Part shown: piece after piece, positions 6,000-12,697 of the stretch | Layout of the letters: every line of letters starts with the position of its first letter | How positions within the stretch are numbered: the first letter of the stretch is position 1 | From: AV2 sp035637175 | GTDB lineage: Bacteria > Verrucomicrobiota > Verrucomicrobiia > Limisphaerales > AV2 | Length of the DNA: 13,362 nucleotides | Direction: 5' to 3' | NCBI GenBank assembly: GCA_035637175.1 | Contig: DASPXS010000115.1 | Coordinates: 1 to 13,362, forward strand | The notes under the pieces: generated by a model | What the model was told of the DNA's origin: nothing | The model's input: only the letters and a program-made list of their open reading frames with translations | Databases searched by the model: none | Translations under genes and position numbers: made by a program

Positions 6000-8900
6000 A
6001 TGGTCGTGCGACCCTGGGCGCGTTTGGCAAAAGGTCCGTCAGGTGCGGTGGCAGACGATCTTTTTGCCGCCGTCGCGCAAACTCCCGCCGTGCAATCCCT
6101 GCAACGGCGCCTGGAGCAAGGCGGCGCATTGTCTTGCGGCGGCGTCAGCCAATCCGCGCAGCCGTTTTTGTCCGCGTTGCTGCGGCATCTTTTCCCCCGC
6201 CGTCCCATCGTGGTCGTCACCGCGGAGCTCAAACAGCAGGAAAATTTTCACCAGGACATTGAGACCTGGCTGTCTGTTTCCGGTACCGGGTTTCGCGTTT
6301 CGGGTTCCGCGTTGCCGGCCCAAAGCCATCAACCATCAGCCACCAACCTTCAACCCCTGTTCTATCCCGCCTGGGAGAGTCTGCCGCACGAAGCGAAGCT
6401 GCCGCACGCCGATGTCATCAGCGAACGGCTGGAAACGCTGGTCGCGCTGGCGCGCATCGCGGACCGCAACCCGCCACCCGCGCCGCTCGTCGTCACCCGT
6501 GTCGCCGCGTTGTTGCAACGCACGTTCCCGCCGGAGGAACTCAGGAAACGAACGCGCGTCCTCGTCCGCGGCGAGCGCCTCAACCCGCTCGACTTCGTGG
6601 AATGGCTCGAAGAACAAGGCTACGAACCGGAAGCGCAAGTGACCCAAAAAGGCGAGATCGCCTTGCGCGGCGGGATTCTCGACGTTTATCCCCCGACGAG
6701 TCCCTGGCCGGTGCGGTTGGAATTCTTCGGTGACGAACTGGAATCGTTTCGTCACTTCGATCCCCACACCCAGATTTCGCGCGAGCAGATTTCGTCGGTC
6801 ACGCTGCCGCCGGCGGGTGAATTGGGCATTCTCAAGCGACATCTGTCCGTTGTCCGTCGTCCGTCATCCGCGCCGGAAGTATCGGACCGCGGGCCGCGGA
6901 CTGCGAATTTGGAGCTTTTGACTCTGGCGGATTACCTGCCTGCGGAAACGGTCTTCGTGCTGTGCGAACCGGACGCGCTCGGGGAACAGGCCGATCGATA
7001 CGCGCAGCAAGTGCCGGCCGGCGATCCGTTCTTTGTTGCGTGGGTAGAGTTCCAAAAGCAAGTCGCTCAGAAAGGAATGGCCGCGCTCGAAGTGCGCGAA
7101 TCCGAAAATTCACATTCGACATTGGAAACCGTTGACGCGAACGAGCGGAATGTCAGCGCAGCCAACTCCGATTCACAACAGCCGACAACCGAGAACCGGC
7201 CGCCGGCAATTCTCCCGTTTTCCTCCCTCGATCCGTTTCGTCCCCTGGGCGACCGCGCGCCGGAACCGCCCATCGCCGAAGCGCAACGTCGGGAGTTTTT
7301 CGGGCAACTGCATCGCTGGCTCCGCCAGGACCACGCCGTTCACGTCTTCTGCAACAACGACGGCGAGCGGCAGCGGTTCAACGAAATTTGGGAGGAGTAC
7401 GGACTCAGCAACGCAGGGCAGGCGTCCCGCCTGCCGGAAAGTCCCGAGGACAAACCAGTCTCCCCGGAAATTCCGACCGCACAGGTCCCGGCCGAGAGCA
7501 GGGACAGGCGGGACGCCTGCCCTACATTGCACACCGGCGCCCTCACTCGTGGCTTTGTCTTTGACGCGGGCAGGCTGGTCGTGGTCACGGACGCCGAAAT
7601 CTTCGGCCGTTACAAAGTTCAGCGGCCGCGCCGCCTGAAATCGCCCCACGCCGCCGCGATGCGTTCGGCGTTGGACATCGATTTCAGTGAATTCGAAGAA
7701 GGCGATTACGTCGTCCACCTCCAACAGGGCATCGGGCGCTATCTCGGTTTGAAGATGCTGCCGGTGGGCACGGGACGAAAAGGAAACGTCGCTGCGGACG
7801 TGACGCCGCAGGTCGAACGGGAGACCGGCCAGGAATGCCTGGTCATCGAGTACGCGCCGGCCGATCCGGACCAGCCCTCGCCCAAACTCTACGTGCCAGT
7901 CACCGAGGCGCATCTCGTCAGCAAATACGTCGGCGCCGGCAGGGCGCGTCCGTCGCTCGACACGCTCGGGGGGTCCCGCTGGGCCAGAACCAAGGCCCAG
8001 GCGGAAAAGGCCGTGCGCGATCTTGCCGGCGAACTGCTCTCCATCCAGGCCGCGCGCGAATCGCAGCCGGGCCACGCCTTTGCGCCCGACACGCCGTGGC
8101 AACGCGAATTCGAAGGCGCCTTCATCTACGAGGAAACGCCCGACCAGATGCGGGCCATCCTCGAGACCAAAGCGGACCTGGAAAAACCGAAGCCGATGGA
8201 TCGTTTGATCTGCGGCGACGTCGGCTTCGGCAAGACCGAAGTGGCCATTCGCGCCGCGTTCAAGGCAGTGATGGACGGCCGGCAGGTGGCCGTGCTCGTG
8301 CCCACCACCGTGCTCGCGCAGCAACATTTCAACACGTTCCGAGAGCGGATGGCGGATTACCCCGTGCGCATCGAGCTGCTCTCCCGTTTTCGCACGCGGC
8401 GGCAGCAGCAACGCGTCGTTAAAGACCTAGCCGGGGGCGCCGTGGACATCGTCATCGGCACGCACCGCCTCGTGCAGGACGATATTGAGTTCAAAGACCT
8501 GGGGTTGGTCATCATCGACGAAGAACAACGCTTCGGCGTGATGCAAAAGGAGACGTTCAAGCTGTTGCGCAAACTGGTGGACGTCCTGACCCTCAGCGCC
8601 ACGCCGATTCCGCGGACGCTCTACCTGGCGCTGACCGGCGCGCGCGACATGAGCACCATCGAGACGCCGCCGCAGGACCGGTTGCCGGTGGAGACCATCG
8701 TCACGCCGTACGACGAGCGGGTGATCCGCGATGCCATCCAACGGGAGTTGAACCGCGGCGGGCAGGTGTTCTTCCTGCACAACCGAGTGATGACAATCGA
8801 GACCATGGCGCAGAAGCTCAAGACGCTGCTCCCCCGCGCCCGCATCGTCGTCGGTCACGGACAAATGCACAGCGATGACCTGGAAGAGGTGATGACCCGG

Positions 8901-9782
8901 TTTGTCAACGGCGAAGCCGACGTATTGCTGTCCACGACGATCATTGAAAGCGGCCTGGATATTCCGAACGCCAACACCATTATCATCGAGCGCGCCGATC
9001 GATTCGGGCTGAGTGACCTTTATCAGCTTCGCGGACGGGTGGGGCGTTACAAGCACCAGGCCTACGCCTACCTGCTGCTGCCGCGCCACGCGGGTCTGCT
9101 GGCCGACGCCCGCAAACGGATCACCGCCATCAAGCAATACTCGACGCTGGGCAGCGGTTTCAAAATCGCCATGCGCGACCTGGAGATTCGCGGCGCAGGC
9201 AACCTGCTGGGTCCGGAACAAAGCGGTCACATCACGGCGGTGGGTTTTGAACTCTATTGCCAGTTGCTCAAACAGAGTGTCGGCGCTCTCAAAGGCGAAA
9301 AGGTGAAACCCCGCCTGGAGGTGCAGGTGCGATTTGATTTCCTGACCTTGAGCCCGGTAGAACAGCCGCCCGTGGTCGGGGGTCCGTTGTCCCTGGCGGA
9401 GGCAACCGACCACGGACAACAAGCCAGTGGCAGGACCAGCGCTTACATCCCCTTTCAATACATCTCCGATTCACGCCAGCGCATCGACATCTATCGCAAG
9501 CTGGCGCAGGCAACGGACAAAGCGGCGCTGAAAGGTCTGCGCGACGAACTGCGCGACCGGTTCGGCCCACTGCCGCCGCCGATGGAATTGCTGCTCCAGG
9601 TCGTAGACCTGAAGATATTGGCCGCCGACCGCAGGATCGCGGCGATGGAAACCCGGGAGGACCGGTTGATGCTGACCCGGAACAACGATTACGTGACGCT
9701 GGCGGGCAAGTTTCCGCGCCTGACCAAACGGGAGGCAGCGGCGCGCCTGAAGGAAATCCGGAAACTGCTGCTGGCGCTGTGA
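6000..9782 (+). CDS. mfd: Transcription-repair coupling factor Mfd
   Basis: Large helicase-like ATPase of 1260 aa that removes stalled RNA polymerase from lesions and recruits UvrA. Order: UvrB-like N-terminal region (about 1-540), CarD-like RNA-polymerase-interacting domain starting at EEGDYVVHLQQGIGRYLG (about 562-580), helicase motor with Walker A GDVGFGKT (739-746), Walker B IIDEEQ (838-843), SATPIPR, and motif VI QLRGRVGR, then the C-terminal TRCF domain ending near 1260. Mfd is normally about 1,150 aa. The excess lies in inserts in the N-terminal half and near the C-terminus that coincide with DNA repeats (6288-6354, 6845-6910, 7112-7202, 7413-7523, 9371-9420). The frame is intact and all motor motifs are present, so the protein should be functional. 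The ATG at 6000 is the first plausible start, although the frame is open for a further 122 codons upstream without family similarity. Single-gene unit, divergent from pyrF. Confidence 0.95.
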   Translation: MVVRPWARLAKGPSGAVADDLFAAVAQTPAVQSLQRRLEQGGALSCGGVSQSAQPFLSALLRHLFPRRPIVVVTAELKQQENFHQDIETWLSVSGTGFRVSGSALPAQSHQPSATNLQPLFYPAWESLPHEAKLPHADVISERLETLVALARIADRNPPPAPLVVTRVAALLQRTFPPEELRKRTRVLVRGERLNPLDFVEWLEEQGYEPEAQVTQKGEIALRGGILDVYPPTSPWPVRLEFFGDELESFRHFDPHTQISREQISSVTLPPAGELGILKRHLSVVRRPSSAPEVSDRGPRTANLELLTLADYLPAETVFVLCEPDALGEQADRYAQQVPAGDPFFVAWVEFQKQVAQKGMAALEVRESENSHSTLETVDANERNVSAANSDSQQPTTENRPPAILPFSSLDPFRPLGDRAPEPPIAEAQRREFFGQLHRWLRQDHAVHVFCNNDGERQRFNEIWEEYGLSNAGQASRLPESPEDKPVSPEIPTAQVPAESRDRRDACPTLHTGALTRGFVFDAGRLVVVTDAEIFGRYKVQRPRRLKSPHAAAMRSALDIDFSEFEEGDYVVHLQQGIGRYLGLKMLPVGTGRKGNVAADVTPQVERETGQECLVIEYAPADPDQPSPKLYVPVTEAHLVSKYVGAGRARPSLDTLGGSRWARTKAQAEKAVRDLAGELLSIQAARESQPGHAFAPDTPWQREFEGAFIYEETPDQMRAILETKADLEKPKPMDRLICGDVGFGKTEVAIRAAFKAVMDGRQVAVLVPTTVLAQQHFNTFRERMADYPVRIELLSRFRTRRQQQRVVKDLAGGAVDIVIGTHRLVQDDIEFKDLGLVIIDEEQRFGVMQKETFKLLRKLVDVLTLSATPIPRTLYLALTGARDMSTIETPPQDRLPVETIVTPYDERVIRDAIQRELNRGGQVFFLHNRVMTIETMAQKLKTLLPRARIVVGHGQMHSDDLEEVMTRFVNGEADVLLSTTIIESGLDIPNANTIIIERADRFGLSDLYQLRGRVGRYKHQAYAYLLLPRHAGLLADARKRITAIKQYSTLGSGFKIAMRDLEIRGAGNLLGPEQSGHITAVGFELYCQLLKQSVGALKGEKVKPRLEVQVRFDFLTLSPVEQPPVVGGPLSLAEATDHGQQASGRTSAYIPFQYISDSRQRIDIYRKLAQATDKAALKGLRDELRDRFGPLPPPMELLLQVVDLKILAADRRIAAMETREDRLMLTRNNDYVTLAGKFPRLTKREAAARLKEIRKLLLAL
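6288..6354. repeat. Heptamer arrays in mfd, insert 1
   Basis: Four units of the form GSGTTNC (6288-6315) are followed, after 11 nt, by four units such as CATCAAC and CACCAAC (6327-6354). The reverse complement of the second arm has units with a GGTT core, so the arms are in opposite orientation. The segment encodes roughly residues 97-118, between ETWL and the conserved YPAWESLP, where Mfd homologues normally have a short linker. Confidence 0.65.
6845..6910. repeat. Heptamer arrays in mfd, insert 2
   Basis: Left arm: three consecutive GTCCGTY units at 6845-6865, then a degenerate fourth. Right arm: CGGACCG, CGGGCCG, CGGACTG and a decayed unit at 6883-6910. GTCCG is the reverse complement of CGGAC, so the arms are inverted copies across a 17-nt spacer. 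The encoded peptide (LSVVRRPSSAPEVSDRGPR) is low-complexity and lies between conserved Mfd segments. Confidence 0.7.
7112..7202. repeat. Degenerate heptamer arrays in mfd, insert 3
   Basis: Left side: ACATTCG followed by ACATTGG with a 7-nt period near 7112-7126. Right side: four 7-nt units at 7175-7202 (ACAACAG, CCGACAA, CCGAGAA, CCGGCCG). The encoded stretch, about residues 370-400, is rich in Ser, Asn and Glu. The inverted relation of the arms is weaker than at the other sites. Confidence 0.45.
7413..7523. repeat. GC-rich inverted palindrome pair inside mfd
   Basis: A 19-nt arm at 7415-7433 is repeated as an exact reverse complement at 7505-7523, 71 nt away. Each arm is itself palindromic: GGCAGGC (7417-7423) pairs with GCCTGCC (7429-7435), and CAGGC with GCCTG in the second arm. 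Translation gives AGQASRLPES on the left and RDRRDACPT on the right, adding about 37 residues (about 472-508) to Mfd just before the conserved RGFVFDAGRLVVVTDAEIFG. From memory, these peptide couplets recur in unrelated verrucomicrobial proteins, so this is probably one copy of a dispersed REP/RPE-like repeat. Confidence 0.75.
9371..9420. repeat. Heptamer repeat in mfd, insert 4 (C-terminal)
   Basis: Left arm: three 7-nt units at 9371-9391, each ending GTC. Right arm: GAC recurs at 7-nt spacing (9408, 9415). GTGGTCGG (9372-9379) is the exact reverse complement of CCGACCAC (9406-9413), and GTTGTCC (9386-9392) of GGACAAC (9414-9420). It shares the 11-mer GTCCGTTGTCC with insert 2. The insert encodes a linker before IPFQYISDSRQRIDIYRKLA of the TRCF domain. 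Confidence 0.65.
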
Positions 9783-9906
9783 GGCCGGCTGCCCGCCCCG
9801 GCGCCCTGTTGTATAATGTGGCCCATGCTCCTTCGATCGGGAAAGCGCGTCGGGGTTCATTTCCAAAAAGCGATAAGCTTGCTCCCTGTCCGCGGGCGCA
9901 TCTTCC

Positions 9907-9934
9907 AAGTAACACGCAAAGTTACTTTCTTCTT
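9907..9934 (+). terminator. Possible weak terminator after mfd
   Basis: AAGTAAC (9907-9913) and GTTACTT (9921-9927) form a perfect 7-bp stem with a 7-nt loop, followed by TCTTCTT. The stem is AT-rich and lies 125 nt after the mfd stop, so termination is only a possibility. Confidence 0.3.
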
Positions 9935-9988
9935 CCGTCGCCCTAAGTGACTGAGTTGCTTGATACGACCACCAAGCCAGCGGCGATT

Positions 9989-10117
9989 CCCTCTCCCCCA
10001 CGACGGAGGAGTGGGGAGAGGGCCAGGGAGAGAGGATTTCAAAAGAGCGCGACAATTCGATGGAACGAGCCCCTCTTCCCAGCCCTCTCCCCGCTCGTGC
10101 CTCGCAGGGAGAGGGGC
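9989..10117. repeat. REP-like composite palindrome
   Basis: Two hairpins: 9989-10001 with 10011-10022 (12 bp with one bulged C), and 10083-10091 with 10107-10115 (9 bp). In addition the region 10013-10035 is largely the reverse complement of 10070-10092, so the two hairpins are inverted copies of one unit around a central spacer. This is the layout of REP doublets (REPINs) and small MITEs. Repeated CCCTCTCCC-type arms are, from memory, dispersed in many bacterial genomes; no RAYT transposase is in the window. Confidence 0.7.
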
Positions 10118-10187
10118 CACTTCAGCGATGGTGGGTGTATCAAGAAGCGCCCTGCCCGCAAAAGACCCGAAGACCCGAAATCCGTGC

Positions 10188-10215
10188 TTGCAATAAGACT
10201 GCGCTTGGCTATTTT
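10188..10215 (+). promoter_or_regulatory. Candidate efp promoter
   Basis: TTGCAA (10188-10193), 16-nt spacer, TATTTT (10210-10215). Transcription would begin near 10222, giving a leader of about 50 nt before the efp ATG. Based on consensus match and position only. Confidence 0.4.
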
Positions 10216-10270
10216 CGCCAGTCCGCGGTCTCCCGATTGGAAGGCGGCCCGACAGAGAACTGATTTATTT

Positions 10271-10828
10271 ATGCCAGCAGCAAACGATTTACGAAGGGGA
10301 ATGGCGATTCTCTACAACGGTGACGTCTCCGTTGTCCTTGACACACAACACCGTACGCCGGGCAATCTTCGCGCCTTTGTGCAAGCCAGCATTCGTAGCA
10401 TCAAATCCGGTAAATCCTCGGATGTCCGGTTCAGTTCCACGGAAAAAGTGGAAGTGGTGCCGATGACCACGCGCAAAATGGAGTTCAGTTACAAAGACGG
10501 CGGGGACTTCGTTTTCTCCGATCCAGAAACGTTCGAGACGGTGACGCTGCCGCCGGAACTGGTCGGTGACGCCAAAAATTACCTGGTGGAGAATGCGCCC
10601 GTCACGGTGACCTTTGTGGAGGACAAGGCTGTTTCCATCGAGCTGCCCGCCAGCGTGGTGTTGAAGGTGACGGACGCGCCGGAAGGCATTCGCGGTGATT
10701 CCGCCAACAACGTGCAGAAGCCGGTTTTGCTGGAGACCGGCATATCGATCCAGGTGCCGCTTTTCATCAAGACCGGGGAAAAGGTGAAAATCGACACGCG
10801 CAGCGGCAAGTACATGGAACGGGCCTGA
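10271..10828 (+). CDS. efp: Elongation factor P
   Basis: Three-domain EF-P of 185 aa, normal length, which binds ribosomes stalled on polyproline and promotes peptide-bond formation. Domain I (KOW-like) begins DLRRGMAILYNGD and contains the loop QHRTPGNLRAFV. Domain II covers roughly 65-128. The C-terminal OB domain carries the family signature GDSANNVQKPVLLETGISIQVPLFI and ends VKIDTRSGKYMERA. The residue at the tip of the domain I loop, Lys34 in E. coli and Arg32 in Pseudomonas, is Asn32 here, so neither EpmA lysylation nor EarP rhamnosylation applies. The ATG at 10271 was chosen from homologue length; the frame is open upstream through the REP-like repeat. No Shine-Dalgarno visible. The gene stands alone between repeat-bearing intergenic regions and converges with the PfkB kinase gene. 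Confidence 0.95.
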   Translation: MPAANDLRRGMAILYNGDVSVVLDTQHRTPGNLRAFVQASIRSIKSGKSSDVRFSSTEKVEVVPMTTRKMEFSYKDGGDFVFSDPETFETVTLPPELVGDAKNYLVENAPVTVTFVEDKAVSIELPASVVLKVTDAPEGIRGDSANNVQKPVLLETGISIQVPLFIKTGEKVKIDTRSGKYMERA

Positions 10829-10848
10829 CGGCCGATTCCGGCCGTCTT
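10828..10848 (+). terminator. Hairpin at the efp stop codon
   Basis: ACGGCC (10828-10833) pairs with GGCCGT (10840-10845) around a 6-nt loop; the first base is the last base of the efp stop codon. The following CTT is only a token T-tract, so this is a possible but weak intrinsic terminator. Confidence 0.4.
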
Positions 10849-10956
10849 AATCCTGATCGTAATCCTGATCTTCATCTTAATCGTAACCCTGCACTTTGCC
10901 CTTAATCCGAAGGAGTTAGAGCAAACAGGATTAAGATTAAGATGAAGATCAGGGTC
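10847..10956. repeat. Two-armed hexamer repeat forming a long hairpin
   Basis: The left arm (10847-10888) is seven consecutive 6-nt units mostly ending in ATC (TTAATC, CTGATC, GTAATC and so on). The right arm (10927-10956) is five units of reverse polarity (AAGATT, AAGATG, AAGATC). A 19-nt perfect inverted repeat joins 10864-10882 and 10935-10953. Pairing extends inward to 10891/10926 with two mismatches, and the loop can also pair: TTTGC 10895-10899 with GCAAA 10921-10925, and CCTT 10900-10903 with AAGG 10910-10913. The whole forms an extended hairpin of about 90 nt between the convergent efp and kinase genes. Confidence 0.8.
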
Positions 10957-10994
10957 AGAAGAGGATGGGAACGCGGGATTGTGAAATGGCCTGA

Positions 10995-11017
10995 CCGAAC
11001 CGGGAGTTCAGGTTCGG
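10995..11017. terminator. Hairpin downstream of the PfkB kinase gene
   Basis: CCGAACC (10995-11001) and GGTTCGG (11011-11017) form a perfect 7-bp stem with a 9-nt loop, 55 nt beyond the kinase stop on the minus strand. There is no clear T-run, so termination is uncertain. Confidence 0.35.
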
Positions 11018-11071
11018 AAGGCCGCCTTCTCGCCGCCGGGGTCTGCTACTCTTGCTTCCCGGCGGGCTCTT

Positions 11072-12121
11072 TCATTCGGCCGGTTCGAGCTCAGAGCGGA
11101 AGCGGTATTTCTTCGCCAGGTCGAGAGTGGCTTTAAGCGGCTGGATGCCGCCCGTGCAAGTCGGGTCCGACAGCGAGGCAGCGGCGACACAGACGCCGGT
11201 TTCCAGACAGCGTCCCAAATCCCACCCCTCGTGCAGCCCCAACAACACGCCGGCGCAAAACGCGTCGCCGGCCCCGGCGGTGCCGGCGATGCATTTGGCG
11301 GGAAGATTGACCGAGGACTGCCAGTGATCCTCCCCTTTGCGCGTGCGGGCAAATCCGCCTTCGGGGAAATGGACGACCACCAGCTCGCGCACCCCCATCT
11401 GCAAGAGAGCGCCGGCGGCATGTCGCAGCGCCACCGTGTCCAGCCGAGCGTCCGGCTGGCGAACGCGGAAACCGGTTGTCTTGCCCGCCTCGATTTCGTT
11501 GACAATGCAGTAGTCCACGTGCTTGAGGGCCGGCGCGACGATCCGGGCGTAGCGGTCGCTGTCTTCGCTGACCACATCCACGCTGGTTTTCAGGCCGGCT
11601 TCCTGCGCGTCGGCGAGCAGCGCGGCCGCTCTGGTGCCGAACTTTTTATCGGATGCATCGAGCGCATCAAGCAACAGCAGGTAGCCGAGATGAAAAATCC
11701 GCGCCTTGACCCTGGAGAAATCCAGATCGGCGCCGTCCCACAGCGCATTGGCACCCCGATTGTGAAAGAACGTCCGCCGGCCACCGTTGATCTCTGTCAT
11801 GACATCGGTGTAGGACGTGGGGGCCTCGGTCGTGGCGCGCAAAAACCGCGCGTCGATTTTGTGCCTCTTGCAATCGGCCAGGATGCGTTGGCCCAGCGTG
11901 TCCCGGCCGACCAGCCCGGCGGCGAAGAGAGGAAGCGGGACGCCCAGCCGGGCCAGATCCACCAGGACGTTGTAAGGCGCGCCGCCCGTCCCTTGCGCCT
12001 GGACGCGAATGTTGGCGAGCTGTTCGGGTTGCGGATAAACATCAATCAACTTGACCTGGTCGATGATCCAGTTGCCGCCGGCGAGCAGGCCGCTGCGGAC
12101 CGGGGCGGGTTTGTTTTTCAT
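11072..12121 (-). CDS. PfkB/ribokinase-family carbohydrate kinase
   Basis: Cytoplasmic sugar or nucleoside kinase of 349 aa with the ribokinase fold. The N-terminal substrate region has GTGGAPYNVLVDLARLG (44-60), equivalent to PfkB signature 1. YCIVNEIEAGK (204-214) carries the Asn-x-x-Glu motif. GTAGAGDAFCAGVLLG (280-295) is PfkB signature 2, with anion-hole glycines and catalytic base Asp286. The usual DT before the GAGD is GT here, a tolerated variation. The substrate cannot be told from the sequence; fructose, ribose, 2-keto-3-deoxygluconate or adenosine kinases share this fold. Start: ATG at 12121 preferred; a TTG at 12136 would add five residues. No Shine-Dalgarno. It lies 114 nt downstream of the Rrf2 gene on the same strand, with a direct repeat GATTGAAC (12138-12153) in between. 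Confidence 0.88.
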   Translation of the reverse strand: MKNKPAPVRSGLLAGGNWIIDQVKLIDVYPQPEQLANIRVQAQGTGGAPYNVLVDLARLGVPLPLFAAGLVGRDTLGQRILADCKRHKIDARFLRATTEAPTSYTDVMTEINGGRRTFFHNRGANALWDGADLDFSRVKARIFHLGYLLLLDALDASDKKFGTRAAALLADAQEAGLKTSVDVVSEDSDRYARIVAPALKHVDYCIVNEIEAGKTTGFRVRQPDARLDTVALRHAAGALLQMGVRELVVVHFPEGGFARTRKGEDHWQSSVNLPAKCIAGTAGAGDAFCAGVLLGLHEGWDLGRCLETGVCVAAASLSDPTCTGGIQPLKATLDLAKKYRFRSELEPAE

Positions 12122-12235
12122 TTTGGCGCGTCGCAAAGATTGAACGATTGAACGTCCGCTGGGTCTTGAGTCGGCACGAGTCTAATGGAAATTCCAGCGT
12201 TTGTCTCCAGTGAATTCGAGTCCGAACGCGGCATC

Positions 12236-12697
12236 TCAAATCATAAAATCGAGGGGGCCGGCGTGGACTTCCTGCAGCCTGCGAGCGCGCGCGCAGAGAT
12301 CGGCCACCGTCAGCTTATCCATTATGCTCACCACCGCATCGCGCACTTCCTTCATCACACTGCGAATGGCGCACCTGCTCTCGTCCGGGCAGGAACACTT
12401 TTCGTAAAAGCGTTCGCTCACACAACTGACCGGCGCCAGCGCCCCCTCGAGGTGGCGAATCACCGTGGCGAGCGAAATCTCCTCGGGCGGTCGGGCCAGG
12501 CGATAGCCGCCGGCAACCCCGCGTTTGCTCTCGACCACACCGGCAGACTTCAAATCGTTGAGGATTTGTTCCAGAAAGCGCTTGGGAATATTTTGTTGTT
12601 GGGAGATGGATTGAATCGGGATCACCGGCTGTTTGTAGTGCAAGCCGAGAACCAGCAACGCTCGCAACGCATATTCGCCCCGCAACGACAGCTTCAC
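12236..12697 (-). CDS. Rrf2-family transcriptional regulator with Cys cluster
   Basis: Protein of 153 aa. The winged-helix domain (1-80) is typical of Rrf2: MKLSLRGEYALRALLVL, the recognition region QQQNIPKRFLEQILNDLKSAGVV, and the wing SKRGVAGGYRLARPPEEIS. A Cys group follows: Cys92, Cys101, Cys103 and Cys109, similar in placement to the Fe-S or thiol-sensing cysteines of IscR/NsrR-like proteins, plus Cys135. A C-terminal helix (about 110-135) would be the dimer helix. The GTG start at 12697 is supported by a perfect AAGGAGG at 12704-12710. The divergent neighbour is a YezD protein, an arrangement suggesting a CymR-like control of sulfur assimilation; Fe-S cluster or nitric oxide sensing remain alternatives. 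It probably also controls its own divergent promoter region. Confidence 0.9.
   Translation of the reverse strand: MKLSLRGEYALRALLVLGLHYKQPVIPIQSISQQQNIPKRFLEQILNDLKSAGVVESKRGVAGGYRLARPPEEISLATVIRHLEGALAPVSCVSERFYEKCSCPDESRCAIRSVMKEVRDAVVSIMDKLTVADLCARARRLQEVHAGPLDFMI

Larger units (their letters stand above)
9783..10270. other. Gene-free stretch between mfd and efp
   Basis: About 490 nt without a supported gene. It holds a TATAAT at 9812-9817 with no matching -35, a small hairpin (9907-9927), a GC-rich composite palindrome (9989-10117), the direct repeat AGACCCGA (10163-10170 and 10171-10178) and a promoter-like sequence (10188-10215). A minus-strand frame across about 9800-9990 reads as plausible protein but has no start of its own and runs into the palindrome and the mfd gene; see findings. 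Confidence 0.6.

Noticed and set aside
5902..6354. CRISPR array
   Set aside because: Units are 7 nt, contiguous and degenerate, with no spacers of uniform length.
7173..8411. 412-codon minus-strand frame inside mfd
   Set aside because: It runs antisense to the conserved Mfd RNA-polymerase-binding and Walker A regions and shows no domain of its own.
9812..9817. TATAAT as the efp or a small-RNA promoter
   Set aside because: No -35 match at 16-18 nt upstream, and it is about 450 nt from efp.
10864..10953. Integron attC site
   Set aside because: The long hairpin looks attC-like, but the R box consensus (GTTRRRY with its RYYYAAC partner) is not satisfied and there is no cassette array or integrase.
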